DNA of 64,000 nucleotides from Mercurialis annua (GCF_937616625.2 NC_065574.1:4154001-4218000); one strand, 5' to 3'; positions 1-11,641 are shown, counted from the first letter of the stretch. The notes: generated by a model not told the origin, from the sequence alone. Numbers and translations are program-made.

Positions 1-138
1 AGAAAATTAGAATTTTAGTTGGATTAGAAAATATTGTATGAGTTGGAGTATCTTAATTATTATTAAGGGTATTACCGTAAAAGTGCTTGTCCCCCCCCCA
101 TCCGTGCTTTTATATATAGTATAGATAAAGATTAAGAA

Positions 139-704
139 TAGGGATGGCAATGGGGCGGGGTGGGGACGGGGAAGCCATCCCCATCCCCATCCCCGCGTCT
201 ATGGGGAATCCCCATCCCCGTCCCCATTTAATTAATGGGGATAAAATCATTCCCGTCCCCATCCCCATGGATTCCCCATCCCCATGGGGATCCCCGTTCC
301 CCGTACAATTAAATATAATTTATAAATAATTTTATTATTTTCATAAAATATTTGAAAAAAAAAATCATTATAGAAAATACTATTACCTTTTATAATATTA
401 TATATTTATAACTAAATAGAAACTAATAAAAAAAATTATGTTAAATTATTTAAAATTATAAATAACATACTAAAACTTATAATATAATATAAATATACAT
501 AAATATAAATCGGATCCCCATGGGGACGGGGATGGGGATCCCCATGGGGTGGGGACTATACTCCCCGTCCCCTCCCCATCTCCGTGGTTGGGGAATGATT
601 TTCCCCATCCCCGTACCCATGGGGGTAATTGGTGGGGATTCCCCGCCCCATTAGGGGCGGGTCCCCACGGGGAACGGGGAATCCCCTCCCCATTGCCATC
701 CCTA
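139..704. mobile_element. Non-autonomous hAT element with G/C-rich ends
   Basis: The ends are inverted repeats, tagggatggcaatgggg at the left and its complement at the right. They are flanked by a perfect 8-bp duplication attaagaa (131-138 and 705-712), the target-site length of the hAT superfamily. About 170 bp at each end is packed with GGGGAT/CCCCATCCCC runs, and the core (about 308-510) is AT-rich. No transposase is encoded; the short ORFs inside are low-complexity artefacts. Confidence 0.9.
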
Positions 705-1285
705 ATTAAGAAGTTGTTTTTGCTAATATTAATTATTGTAATTTTATCATAAGTCATAACTATAGACAATTAATGAAAGAAAAAAATAAGAATCAATATC
801 ATAATTATCATTGAATAAATATATGAAAAAATGTAAATAGAAATCCTAATATCTAATTATCAATTCTTGACATATATTGTTGTAAGTATTTCATAACTAT
901 AGATTATTAAAGAAGGAAAAATGAAGTTAATACCAAAACAAAACTCAATGTACTATTTAATATTTATGGGGTGATGACAATATTAAGCTACATAAAAAAA
1001 ATTATTGTGCATAATATAAAAAAAATATTAAAAAAGATGTACATATCATAAAAACAACTAAAAAAATAATGACCAAATAATAGTAAAACAAAGCTTAAAT
1101 ACCTTCTCATGTGAGTTTTTTCAATAAAAAATTATTTCTAAAATTTTAAAATTATGAAAATATTTTTAAATTTTTTATTTTGGTGTTTATTATTATTAGA
1201 GTTTATAATTCAGTGGTATATAGATTAAACAAGAAGCCAACTGATAAATAGAAAAATATTCTCATTAGATACAATTATAATTATG

Positions 1286-2958
1286 GAGTGTTTATCCCAT
1301 GCAACCGTTGTGCCCAGTGACGGACACACTTGAGAGACAAGGGGTTCATTGGACCCCCCCTGAAATTTAAAGAAAATATATGTATATATATGGAGTGCTG
1401 TACTAATAATTAGCCAAAGAAAGAAAGGAATCCAGTAATTGATTGGATCGGTGGGTTTGTCAATTACATACAAAAGAGCTATATCAAATTTTGAATAAAT
1501 TTTTATTTAATTACTTTTATATGATAAAAAAGAGAGGAAATTACACCATTTACAAAAAAAAATGAAAATAATTACAAAACTACATGTTGACTTTTTTCAT
1601 TTACAAAAATGTTAATAATATTTACACAAGTATAAAAAAATAATATCAAACATACAGTGTATACTGTGGGTATAATGTCAGTATACTAATAAACTAACAT
1701 TATATCAACATTATACCAAAATTATACAAACATTATACATACTGAAATTTTATTAATATTAAATAAAAATTTACCAAAATTACATCAAATCGTATACTAA
1801 AAATTAAATTAATAATATACCAAAATTACACCAACAGTATACCAAGAGTGTACACATCAAAATATACTGAAATTTTATTATTACATCAACATTACACCAC
1901 ATCGCATACTAAATATTAACCTAACAGTATACTAAAATTATACCAACAATATACAAATTCTCTAGTTCATTACAAACTATAGTGGAAAAATACATATAAA
2001 AAAAATATACATGTTATCAACTAGAAAATATATATAAATATTTATAATCGATATACCAGAAATATACTGAAATTATACCAATAATAAACCAAATATTATT
2101 TTTAAATTATCTGATTTATAGTTTTAATATTCCAAAATTATACCATAATTATACCGACATTATACAAATCGTACTTTTGTAATTAATTTTCATTTTTTGG
2201 TACTTTTGTAATTAATTTTAAATCAGTCGTATTTTTGTAAATAAAAAAAGTTTACAGGTAGTTTTGTAAATATTTTTAAAATTTTAGGTACTTTTGTCAT
2301 CGTACCTAAAAAAAATATATTCTAATTCTTAAAAAGTATCAGCAAACATAAATTTACTGTCTATAATTTTTTAAATAATTTTATATTCAAAAAATGATTT
2401 TATTTTTGAATTATATATATAAAAAACAATCAAATTATATTCTAATATTAAAATTATTTCACAATAACATATTATAATTATATCTAAAATAACAAATTAT
2501 TCATACGATTTAAGTGATCACGTCTGTAGAGATTTTTTGTTAAAAGGTCTCTGTCAACCAAGTTAAACATAAATTTTTACAAAGGACAAATATGGCTTGA
2601 AAATAATTTATTACATTTTTGTTTAATGAATATTATGATTGATTAGAATATAGAATCATAAAAATACAATATTATGATACATTAATATTAACTTTTTTAT
2701 AAATAAAAAGTTATTAATTTATATGTTTTTTTATATATTATATATATTTTTTGTTTTAATTTGGACCCCCCTGAAAGAAAATTTTGTATCCGTCACTGGT
2801 TGTGCCACGTCATCTTTATATCAAGCCAATGAGCATTTGCGATAGGGAATCTTTTAATTATTACTTATTTTTTTATTATTTAATTTTCCACATGGCTAAC
2901 GCATAATTGGTTTGTTGCACGAACGACATGGCGCAACAGTTGTATGCAATAATTTTTC
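1286..2958. mobile_element. Mutator-type MITE, split by a nested hAT
   Basis: It starts gagtgtttatccc and ends gcaataatttttc, with subterminal inverted repeats around caaccgttg(t/c)gccacgtca. It is flanked by a perfect 9-bp duplication ataattatg (1277-1285 and 2959-2967), typical of Mutator-like elements. Without the hAT at 1315-2798 and that element's 8-bp duplication, the MITE is 181 bp. An uninterrupted 182-bp copy lies in opposite orientation at 53888-54069, which confirms both ends. Confidence 0.92.
1315..2798. mobile_element. Non-autonomous hAT element nested in a MITE
   Basis: It begins cagtgacggacac and ends gtatccgtcactg, with a perfect 8-bp duplication gttgtgcc on both sides (1307-1314 and 2799-2806). 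The subterminal motif ggaccccccctgaaa is repeated inverted near the other end (2763-2776). The 1.48-kb interior is AT-rich and holds many loose repeats of 'ataccaaaattatacc' (about 1650-2170) but no long ORF. Confidence 0.92.
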
Positions 2959-2967
2959 ATAATTATG

Positions 2968-3869
2968 ACAATGTTTTATTTAGAATTTCTTTAGACTAAA
3001 ACTTCATCAATATTTTCACTATTTTTTTTTCTCATACACAAATTTATTAAATTGTTTTTTCAGATACAACCTTACTGAACTTTTACTCGTGACCATAAGA
3101 TACAACAATTTCATATTTTTCATGATCAAATACTATTTTATTAACTTATCGTTAACCAAATACATTATACATAAAAAATGAATCAATATTTTATAAATCT
3201 ATTGAGATTTTTTTCCAAAGATAGAATTCATTGATGATGATTGAAACACAAATAATTGAAAGTCATATAACAAAAATTAAATATATGTTCTTTCAAATAT
3301 CAACCCCAAAAGTTAAAAAATAATATAAAAGAAGACAAGTCATAGAGATGAATTTCGCCATAAAAATTATCAATAACGATGAACAGAGTTGTCGTTGGGA
3401 CGAGGTCTACGATTTTAACAACCTTTCTATTTAACTGACGATCCGCTCGATTCGTTGAATCTTAATTTTCCGATCTTCATCTTCAATAAATCTCATAAAG
3501 ATAGATCAAAACACATCAAAGTTAATCGGTTTTTAGGAACGATACACCAAAGGTTCCGGACTTCAGAACACCAGATTCCAATCAGTTAGGCGATTGGAAA
3601 CAGTTCAAGTTCAGAAATTATGACTTCCTCAATTTATATAGAAGTGGAACGTGAAACCCTAAAGCTGAAATAGTGTGGCTGAAGTGAAGAGAAAGTTGAT
3701 GGGGACATTCATGAGCGAATTTGTTGTGATCAAGAAGATGATAGCCGGGAAAGAAATTGTCCAAGATAAGCCCGACACTTCTAAAGCTAGGGATAACTCG
3801 TTTTAATTTGGCGAATGCCTCTGCCTTTATCAAGCAATACGGAGAAGGAGCAAACAGCTCCCTCATCGG
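2968..3869. other. Intergenic, no convincing gene
   Basis: This is AT-rich to about 3370, then a more balanced stretch (3370-3869) with an 82-codon minus-strand ORF at 3618-3866. That ORF has no family signature I recognise and probably is not a gene. The balanced stretch ends in the 'ggagaaggagcaaac' motif that recurs in the palindrome at 4094-4151. Confidence 0.4.
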
Positions 3870-4087
3870 CAGTGGCGTAGTCAGAAAATCAAAATTAGGA
3901 GGAGTAAAATATTTCTTTTTATATAATATATAAAATTTGAAAGTTTGTTAAAATTAAAAGGGTCAATATATAGTAATTGTCTAAATAACATGATATTTTT
4001 TAAAAAAAAAGATATTAAAAATTTTATATTTTTGAAAAAATAAAACGGGCAAATGCCCCTGTTACTCTCTATGTCGCTCCGCCACTG
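3870..4087. mobile_element. Short non-autonomous hAT MITE
   Basis: A 218-bp element starting cagtggcgtagtcag and ending gctccgccactg, flanked by the 8-bp duplication ctcatcgg (3862-3869 and 4088-4095). It has no coding capacity. Its outermost 'cagtg' matches the larger hAT at 1315-2798, so the two may share a transposase source. Confidence 0.9.
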
Positions 4088-4093
4088 CTCATC

Positions 4094-4151
4094 GGAGAAG
4101 GAGTAGTTTGCTCCTTCTCAGATTTGAGAAGGAGCAAACTGCTCCTTCTCC
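4094..4151. repeat. Near-perfect palindrome, 27-bp arms
   Basis: The arms 4094-4120 and 4125-4151 are complementary except at one position and are separated by 4 bp (gatt). Each arm is built from 'ggagaaggag' and 'ctccttctc' blocks. The hAT insertion at 3870-4087 landed at its left edge. A transcript would form a stable hairpin; no protein-coding role is seen. Confidence 0.85.
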
Positions 4152-4610
4152 GGCAACAGCGGGTCCCGGTGGATTTGATATACAGTGCCGGAGTTTGGAC
4201 CGAAGCAGTTTTAATAAAATTAATTTTTTTAATTTTTAATAAAATTAATTAATTAATCATTTAGGACTCATTTGGATGTTTTTAAAGATTAATGATTCTT
4301 TTATAATTTTTTAAATAGAAAAATTATGAAATTATCCCTCTATTTAGTTATTTTAAAACTTTCATCTTTCAAGTAATTAAATTGATAAAAAAATTTAATT
4401 TAGGTTACAATTGAAACATAAAAAAATAAAATAAGATAAAATTGAAAAAATTCTTACGTCAGAGTATATTTTTAAAAAGAGCTAAAAGTGAGGAGGTTTT
4501 AAGTGATTAAGTCTTCTATATATAATACACTGTTCTAGATAACTTTTTTGTACTTTTAGTAAATTGATACTCTATTTATTTGAACAAGTCATGTTTTTCA
4601 TTTTATTTAC

Positions 4611-5063
4611 GATTTAAGGTCTGAAAAACTACCCACCTTCCAAAATTTTTTCAATTGCACCATCACCTTGTAATTTCTTCAATAGCACCCTATTTGGTAT
4701 TTTTGGCTTTCAATAGCACCTCGACCTTGTAAAACAATCAATTTTACCCTATTTTGTATTTTTGACTTTCAATAGCACCACAAATCATCAAATTAAACTC
4801 ATTTATCGAGAACTTATTTGAATTTTTTTCAAGTTAAAAGACTTGTTTAAAAGTGTCCAAGTAGAAAAAAGTATGATTTCACCTTTAAATTTAGTTTTTT
4901 TGAAAATTTTCATTCTTATAGTAGTCAAATCATCTAATTTTTTTAATTTAGAGTGCTATTGACAGCCAAAAATTCAAAATAGGGTGCTATTGAAAAAAAT
5001 TATAAGATCAGGGTGCTATTGAAAAAAAAATTGAAAGGTCGATAGTTTTTAAGACCTTAAGCC
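4611..5063. mobile_element. Foldback MULE-type element, copy 1 of the 450-bp family
   Basis: Long inverted arms read 'aaggtctgaaaaactac' at the left and the complement at the right, ending ttaagcc. A perfect 9-bp duplication tttatttac flanks it (4602-4610 and 5064-5072). The arms include phrases such as 'aatagcaccctattt'. It has no ORF. The sister copy at 55599-56048 is almost the same length. Confidence 0.88.
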
Positions 5064-5152
5064 TTTATTTACCAGCTATGTGGCTGAAATAACCAAACTT
5101 GGTCTCCAACTTAATTAAGATTAAAGATAAGAATTGTAGGTAATACAAAGAA

Positions 5153-5478
5153 GATAATGGCATAATTAAAAATTCACTAACTTTACACGTTTTTTCATTT
5201 TAATTACGCCGTTTAAAAATTATTATTTTCATACAGCAATTGCTATTTTTTTACAAATCCATATACTGCAAAAATCCAGCACAAATTGATGACGTGTCAC
5301 TATTTGTTTCGTTATGGCATGTCATTATCTGGTTGCCAACTCAGCAATTTTCACTGAATTTTTGAACGGTATATGGATTTGGGAAAAATTGATAGTTCGT
5401 GTAAGAAAATGACAATTTTTAAACGGCGTGATTAAAATAAAAAACGTGTAAAGTTGGTGAATTTTTATGACATTAACC
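5153..5478. mobile_element. Foldback element, ends uncertain
   Basis: The arms 'aaaaattcactaactttacacg' (left) and 'cgtgtaaagttggtgaattttt' (right) are near-complementary over about 75 bp and enclose a spacer. I could not find a clean target duplication, so the ends are approximate. A single related arm is at about 30830-30925. Confidence 0.6.
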
Positions 5479-5684
5479 CTAATATAAATAACTTAAAACC
5501 CCTAATAATGCAAGTGTTGAAATATGTCATTACAAATGTTTTGATTCTGTTATAAACTATGTGTTTTACTTTCAAAATATCCAAGAAAATGGGAGATATC
5601 CACGCCAATTTATCTTCATGAATTAGTTGACAACAATTTGTTGATCCAGCTGCATACTCAGATGCCAAATTTACATATTTATCA

Positions 5685-5802
5685 AGTTCAGGGGTCAAAT
5701 CGAATTATTTAACAAATTTAGAAGTTCGATATGTAAGATGTTAAGTTTAAAGGTTAGATAGATAAAAGGGTATAAGTTAAGGGATCAAACTATATATTAC
5801 GC
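5685..5802. repeat. Solitary decayed arm of a foldback element
   Basis: The phrases 'ggggtcaaatcgaattatttaaca' and 'gggtataagttaagggatcaaac' match, with substitutions, the right arm of the intact foldback element at 15017-15354. The matching left arm is absent, so this is a remnant. Confidence 0.6.
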
Positions 5803-6430
5803 TTTTTTTTTCAACACTCAATTTTTATTTAATATTTAGAATTTGGTCTCCAAGCTTATCTTAAAACTTTCAATTAATGTTGTGAACCTATTAAGTTCAT
5901 TATTAATCAAAATACTTCTTGCAATTCAAGTTTTGCATTTTCTTTTAGTATATAGGCATTATTTAAATCTATATCTGTGTCAAGTAAATTCACATATTAG
6001 CTGTTATTACTACTTGCAGGACAAGTTTTCTATTTTTTGTATTATAGATTATTAAATTTATATGAATGAAATGTAAATTCATATACAAGACACTACTTGA
6101 AGTTCAAGTTTTGTATTTTCTTAGAGTATAATATAGCCATAGTAAATTTATGTTATGTAAATCTATTTAGAACTACTTGCAGCTTAAGTTTATATTTTTT
6201 TTATTATAAATTATTAGATTTAAAAGTATGCTATGTAAATCTATAAATCACAGCTGTTAGCAATAACTCGCAAGTAACGTGGGCCTTTTACAACCCAATT
6301 CATAATTTTGCTAACCAAACTTGACATTTATCCTATGTAATGTAATCCTTATAGAACACAGAATTTCACTAGCAAAAGGACTCCACGTAAATCAAAAACC
6401 TAATCTTTTCAAAATAAGAAATTTCCTACA

Positions 6431-6440
6431 TATAAATAAA
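6431..6440 (+). promoter_or_regulatory. Probable TATA box of the first RING-H2 gene
   Basis: tataaataaa lies 37 bp before the chosen ATG at 6477. The paralogue has a TATA box (10715-10722) at a similar distance from its equivalent ATG (10763). Confidence 0.5.
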
Positions 6441-6476
6441 CATCTTGTCTTCGTAAAATCACTTCACAATTCAGTG

Positions 6477-7208
6477 ATGGAGACGACAGGAACTGAAATC
6501 ATTGTTTACGCAGTTCACTCACCGGAAAACAAACGACTGCCACCACGTTCACGAATGCAACTCCGTCTCAAAACCTTCCGTAGCCGTGAAGTCACCGTTC
6601 GCAACCGTGGCATAATTCTCTATTTACCACCTCAAGATCTTGAACAAACTTCTGTCCGTATACCCATCACCGACTCCGGCAAAATCCGCAGCTTGGGAAA
6701 GACTCTACTGGCTGAAGCCATGACCGCCATAGGAATTGACGAATACGACGGCCGCGAAATTATGCAAAAAACTGCTTATGAAATTAGAGAAAACGATATT
6801 AATTATATCAGTGAGATTGGCGTTGAACATACGACTGCAACTTGGGAAGAATGTAATTATGATGAGTATCTGACGATTAAAAGAGAATATGAAGGTCGAG
6901 GCGATTTAATAGAAATTGACGAAGGTATTCCTGAAGAAGATACGGAATCGGGATTAGAAGACGAAGAAGAATTTACAATTATATTATCATCTGCTGCAAC
7001 TAAATCATCTGTTGATGCCTTGGACAGAATAAATGTGTCGGCTGATGATGGTATGGAATGTTCGGTTTGTCTCGAAGGTATTGAGGTTAGTGAGCCGGCA
7101 ATTCGGATGCCGTGTTTGCATTATTACCATCAGGATTGTATTGTTAAGTGGCTCTGTCAGAACCATTCTTGTCCGCTTTGTCGCTACGAATTGCCTGCTG
7201 AGTTGTAG
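6477..7208 (+). CDS. RING-H2 E3 ubiquitin ligase-like protein (copy A)
   Basis: Intronless, 243 aa from the ATG at 6477. The frame stays open upstream to 6321, but 6477 sits just after a TATA box and matches the conserved 'cagtgATGgag' context of the paralogue. Near the C-terminus is a C3H2C3 RING-H2 finger (residues about 195-235) with spacing C-x2-C-x14-C-x-H-x2-H-x2-C-x10-C-x2-C, the zinc-binding fold that recruits E2 enzymes. Before it is an acidic stretch (IDEGIPEEDTESGLEDEEE). The N-terminal 130 residues match no domain I know and there is no membrane segment, so a soluble ligase is likely; the substrate is unknown. It is a tandem paralogue of 10788-11483, and the RING halves are nearly identical while the N-terminal halves are strongly diverged. 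Confidence 0.85.
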   Translation: METTGTEIIVYAVHSPENKRLPPRSRMQLRLKTFRSREVTVRNRGIILYLPPQDLEQTSVRIPITDSGKIRSLGKTLLAEAMTAIGIDEYDGREIMQKTAYEIRENDINYISEIGVEHTTATWEECNYDEYLTIKREYEGRGDLIEIDEGIPEEDTESGLEDEEEFTIILSSAATKSSVDALDRINVSADDGMECSVCLEGIEVSEPAIRMPCLHYYHQDCIVKWLCQNHSCPLCRYELPAEL

Positions 7209-8379
7209 GATTTGAATTCACTTTTGTAATTTGTAGTTAATTTCATTGGTTCAGATTGTGATTGTTATGTGAATTATAATTTTAGTTTGTAATTGAGGAT
7301 CTCATAATATTTTTATTATATAATAAGAGAAAAGGGATTCTATAGAGTTCTGTTCATAACATATGATTAATTGCAATTCTTTTTACATATATATAAACAT
7401 GTCTTTATTTATCTTCAATCTCTTTCTTAATTTTACTGAAAGTTTTAAGACAATTAGAGCCAAAGAGAGTGATGCAAAATGAAAAAGGTTGGAAAAGTGA
7501 CCGTAGTATGGGTTATTTGTGATTTGACCCATTGATATTAGAATGTACTGGATTGTTGGGGAGCTTGTTGCTTGCAAAGTGATGAATTATTTACAGATGA
7601 TCATTAAAAATGTTGCAGAAGCAGCACATGATTCTGACTCCAGTAATGAAATGGTCATATTTAATGTCGTTCGTGTAGCAAAATTGTTCTAATTTTGTTC
7701 TTTTCAATTTGTTAAACGAATGTGTGTCTATATCCATGTCCGAAACTTTTTTTTAGGAGAAACCCCTACTGCAGATACATTTTCAGCTCATATACTGATA
7801 AATTACTTGTCCTATACAAGATTAAAAGCAAGATAAAAAGAAACCCGGTGTAAGACCAGAAGATCATAAGGTTAGAATTATTTCTCAATTGATGAACATT
7901 CAGTAAAGATGTTTACCTCTATACAAATATCTATTAAACAATTGATGAACATTCAGTAGAGAGTTATTCCACGGTTGTTCCTGCAACAGTTGTGGCGACT
8001 TTGCGACAGGATTTTCGAGGAGAGTGGATTACTGATGGAAGTTTTTAGATTCGATTAGCGCTGCTTTGAAAGGCGGAGATAGCGAAGAACGAAGAATGAT
8101 GGAAGTTAAGAATGGATGAGACAGATGGGTGTGTGGGACTGTGGTGGAATGGGCAGCCGGTTTCTTTCTGTTCTTTGTGGAAGTTGGATAATACAGGACA
8201 TGACAGTTAATATAGTTATAGTAAGCCTTTTCTTTCCAGCTTTTCTGTCATGTAAATTCCAGTTAGTATAGAATGTTGCAGCACTCTGTTGCGGTACTCT
8301 GTTTCTGGTGAGATGCATGATTTTGTTTGACTGATTTTATGGTCGATATATAGAATCAAAATGTAGGCTTTTTTTTAGG
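7209..8379. repeat. Duplicated 3' flank shared with the downstream RING copy
   Basis: The stretch from about 7380 to 7520 (for example 'gagccaaagagagtgatgcaaaatgaaaa') recurs with changes at about 11840-11940. The stretch about 7780-7960 (gcaagat..aagatcataag, and 'ctatacaaatatctatta') recurs at 12050-12210, the 3' flank of the SPL2-like gene. The duplicated unit therefore includes the RING-H2 3' flank and the edge of the neighbouring E3 gene. No gene was seen in 8000-8379. Confidence 0.65.
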
Positions 8380-8638
8380 TTTAATTGCCTTAAAATCATG
8401 AATTTTAGCGTATTTGTAATTTTAATTTTAGGAATGTCGGACGTCAATTTTGAATTTTTACAATTTGAAACACAGAGTGAGTTTCTGTTAAAAAAATTGT
8501 TGATGTAGACGCCGAAACGGTGTATATTCCGGTGCCCACATCGGCATTTTTTAACGAAAATTGTTCGCTGGTTTAGATTGCCAAAATTAAAAATTCATGT
8601 TGAAATTGCAAATCACTATAGTGATTTTAAAGTAATTA
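8380..8638. mobile_element. Foldback element, ends uncertain
   Basis: The left arm 'ggtttaattgccttaaaatca' is approximately complementary to the right arm 'gattttaaagtaattaaac', with a GC-richer centre (about 8505-8560) that contains a second inverted pair. No clean target duplication was found. It has no coding capacity. Confidence 0.5.
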
Positions 8639-8943
8639 AACTTTTATTTTTAATTAACCCAAGTTGCCAATGTTAATTTTCTCCTATTATTGTTCTTACC
8701 CAAGTTGCCCATGTTAATTTTCTCCGATTATTGTTCTTTTTTGCATATTATTGATTAAGAGTGCACATTCAATTTGTAAATCAAATCGAGTTAAAATTTT
8801 AAATTTTTTTTTCAAACGAACTAATTTCACAAGCATTTAACTTTTTTCAGATCGAACCGCAACAAACTAGTCGGTTCATTTAATTTTCTAGTTTGGTTCA
8901 ATTATTCAGTTCAATTTGTGCCAAAATTAACCAAAATTTATTA

Positions 8944-9203
8944 CTCCCTCCGTCCCGTTTAAGAAGTCTCATATTCTATTTTGGGATGTCCCATTTAAAA
9001 AGTCTCATTACTATTTTTAGAATATTTTTCCATTGAATACCCCATTTTACCCTTATTTTAGTTATCTTAAAAGAGTTTTATGGAAAATTCCACTATCATT
9101 AATAGGGGTAAAACATGAAAAAACATGAAAAGACAAGAATAATTAATGTTTTCTTAATCTGTATGTAAAGTCAAATGGGACTTCTAAAATGGGACGGAGG
9201 GAG
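8944..9203. mobile_element. Stowaway-type (Tc1/mariner) MITE, copy 1
   Basis: The inverted ends ctccctccgtccc / gggacggagggag are flanked by TA dinucleotides, the Tc1/mariner target duplication. It is 260 bp and non-coding. It is very similar along its whole length to the 260-bp copy at 50049-50308, including 'cactatcattaatagggg'. Confidence 0.92.
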
Positions 9204-9230
9204 TACTTTGAAAATCAATAAAAAAAATTA

Positions 9231-9628
9231 GAGCAAATTATGATAAGGTTCTTTAGGTATACTATAATTAACAGTTTGGTACCTTTTATTTCAAAAATCC
9301 ACTTAATGGTCATTCAGTTTTAATTCCGTTAACTATTTAGGTCCCTCCGTTAATTTCGACACTTATTTTCAAACGATTTGGTACCCTACTTTTAATTTTA
9401 TGAACAATTTGGTCCCTCACTTTTAAATTTATCAAACGTTTTGGTCCTTCACTTTTAAACGATTTAGTCCCCGAAGTTTAATTCGTTAAACGATTTGGTC
9501 CCTCATATTAACAGAAGGATCTCTCAGTAAACAGAATTAAAATTGAGGGACCATTAAGTAGACTTTTGAAATAAGGGGTGCAAACTGTTAATTATGGTAT
9601 ATCTCAGAGGCCTCTAAGTAATTTGCTC
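9231..9628. repeat. Inverted-end repeat unit, first of a tandem pair
   Basis: It begins gagcaaatta and ends taatttgctc, so the termini are complementary, and the inner arms 'cataattaacagtttggtacc' are also inverted. The centre repeats 'aacgatttggtccctcac' several times. The unit recurs immediately at 9637-10026, and a diverged relative is at 40615-40988. Probably a non-autonomous transposon of unassigned superfamily. Confidence 0.7.
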
Positions 9629-9636
9629 AAATAGTT

Positions 9637-10026
9637 GAGCAAATTACGGTAAGGTCCCTGAATTATACCATAATTAACAGTTTGGTACCTCTTATTTCAA
9701 AAGTCTACTGAATGGTCCTCGGTTTAATTCTGTTAACTATTAGGTCCTTCCCGTTAATTTCGACACTTATTTTCAAACGATTTTGTACCCCACTTTTAAT
9801 TTGGTGAATAATTTGGTTCTCACTTTTAATTTTATTAAACGTTTTGATCCCTTACTTTTAAACGATTTAGTCCCCGAGTTTTAATCTGTTAAACGATTTG
9901 CTCCCTCAAATTAACAGAAGGATCTCTCAGTAAATAAAATTAAAATTGAGGGACCATTAAGTAGATTTTTAGGGGTGTCAAACTGTTAATTATGGTATAT
10001 CTCAGGGGTCTTTAAGTAATTTGCTC
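9637..10026. repeat. Inverted-end repeat unit, second of a tandem pair
   Basis: This is a diverged direct repeat of 9231-9628 with the same gagcaaatta start and aatttgctc end. Only 8 bp separates the two. Tandem arrangement through a shared end, or insertion next to an existing copy, would both explain the layout. Confidence 0.7.
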
Positions 10027-10714
10027 TAAATAGTTTGATGCTCTTTGTATTTCTCCCTCTGGCTCTTAATTACGTTAAATATTCACATAAATGAATTTAA
10101 TAATAAATAATACATAATATATTCATAAATAAAATAAAAATAATCTAATGTAATTTATATTGAGAAATGCTATATCACACGAAGTGATACCACACGAAAC
10201 ACAATACATGTATTACTAACTGTAGTAATGAATGCATATTTGTGCGTTTTCTTTTTTATTCAATTCAATTTTTTTTTCTCTGTTTTATTCCACAAATAAT
10301 ACTTATTTAACATTAATTTTTTTATCACTATTATAATACATTTATATTTAGATTCTTTGTATTTCTCTCTTATTTTGTTGTATTTATTCTATGTTTTAAA
10401 TTTTAAATTTTAAATTCTAAACTTTAAATTTTAAATCTTAAACTTCAAAATTTTAAGAGTCTAATTCTTAAAAACACCCAATCTTTTAAAGGCCTAATTT
10501 ATAAAAAAAATTGTCAGATAATATTTTTATAAATATTTATTATGTTTCTAGCATCAATATAAACACCTCAAAAAACATTGATGTGGGCTTTTTAGCTTAA
10601 AACACAATCCACAGTCTTATCTGGTCTTGTAGAACACGGATTAAGAGTTTGAGGAGCAAAAGGATTTTAATGAATGGAAAAGCTAATCCTTTGATAAAAA
10701 GGATATCCTTGACC

Positions 10715-10722
10715 TATATAAA
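10715..10722 (+). promoter_or_regulatory. Probable TATA box of the second RING-H2 gene
   Basis: tatataaa lies about 40 bp before the ancestral ATG (10763) and about 65 bp before the ATG that opens the long frame (10788). Confidence 0.5.
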
Positions 10723-10787
10723 CATATACATCCGTACGTAAAACTCACATCATAGTTCAGTGATGGAGAGCACAGCAACATTAAATT

Positions 10788-11483
10788 ATGGTTTTTGCAA
10801 TGCGGTCATCGCAGCCCCGTGCACAGGTAACAATCCGTTTTTCCACCTACCTTCGCTGGGGATATTACGTCCGTGATCGCCCCTTATATTTCCGTTTACC
10901 AGTACCTGAATTGCTTGAACGAACTAGTATCTTAACACCCGTTGGCTATTCAGACGAAACCCTCGAGTTGGCAAAGACTTTACAGACTCGAACCATGACC
11001 GACATCGGAATTCCTGAAGCCGACCGTAACGAGATTATAGAAAAACTTGCTTTAGAGTGTAGAACAGGTAATAATCTGGAGTTTATTTTTGTTGATCATA
11101 GGACCTCAGTTTGGAATGAATGTGATTATGATGAGTATCTTCGGATTACAGAAGAATATGCAGGTAATGGTAGGTTAACGATTACTCGAGACCGTGAAGA
11201 AGATGACAATGAGGACGAAGAAGATGACAGTGACGACGAAGAATTACCATTTATATCATTATCATCTGCTGCTGCTAAATCATCTATCGATGCCTTGGAC
11301 AGAATTAATGTGTCTGCTGGTGATGGTATGGAATGTTCGGTTTGTCTCGAAGGTATTGAGGTTAGTGAGCCGGCAATTCGGATGCCGTGTTTGCATTGTT
11401 ACCATCAGGATTGTATTGTAAAGTGGCTCTGTCAGAACCATTCTTGCCCGCTTTGCCGCTATGAATTGCCTGCTGAGTTGTAG
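10788..11483 (+). CDS. RING-H2 E3 ubiquitin ligase-like protein (copy B)
   Basis: 231 aa, intronless. The C-terminal RING-H2 finger (residues about 183-223) has the same C3H2C3 spacing as copy A and differs there by about one residue. A strongly acidic run (REEDDNEDEEDDSDDEE) precedes it. The ATG equivalent to copy A's start is at 10763 (same cagtgATGgag context), but that frame is shifted by one base relative to the main ORF and stops about 100 bp later. The protein must therefore start at 10788, eight or nine codons further in, unless 10763 is used and gives a short dead-end peptide. This looks like loss of one or two bases near the start. It could be a working gene with a shortened N-terminus or an early pseudogene. 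Confidence 0.75.
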   Translation: MVFAMRSSQPRAQVTIRFSTYLRWGYYVRDRPLYFRLPVPELLERTSILTPVGYSDETLELAKTLQTRTMTDIGIPEADRNEIIEKLALECRTGNNLEFIFVDHRTSVWNECDYDEYLRITEEYAGNGRLTITRDREEDDNEDEEDDSDDEELPFISLSSAAAKSSIDALDRINVSAGDGMECSVCLEGIEVSEPAIRMPCLHCYHQDCIVKWLCQNHSCPLCRYELPAEL

Positions 11484-11641
11484 GATTTGAATTCACTTTC
11501 TGTAATTTGTAGTTATTTCCATTCGTTCAGATTGTGATTGTTATGTGAATTAGAATTTTAGTTTGTAATTTAGGATCTCATGATATTTTTATTATATAAA
11601 TAGAGAAAAGTTAGATTCTATAAAATTCTTCTAATAACATA

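Noticed and set aside
144..752. ORFs rich in Pro/Gly/Trp in both strands
   Set aside because: They are translations of the GGGGAT/CCCCATCC repeats inside the hAT element.
9231..10026. Tandem repeat considered as a CRISPR-like array
   Set aside because: Only two units of about 390 bp with inverted ends, in a plant nuclear context; this is a transposon-like duplication.
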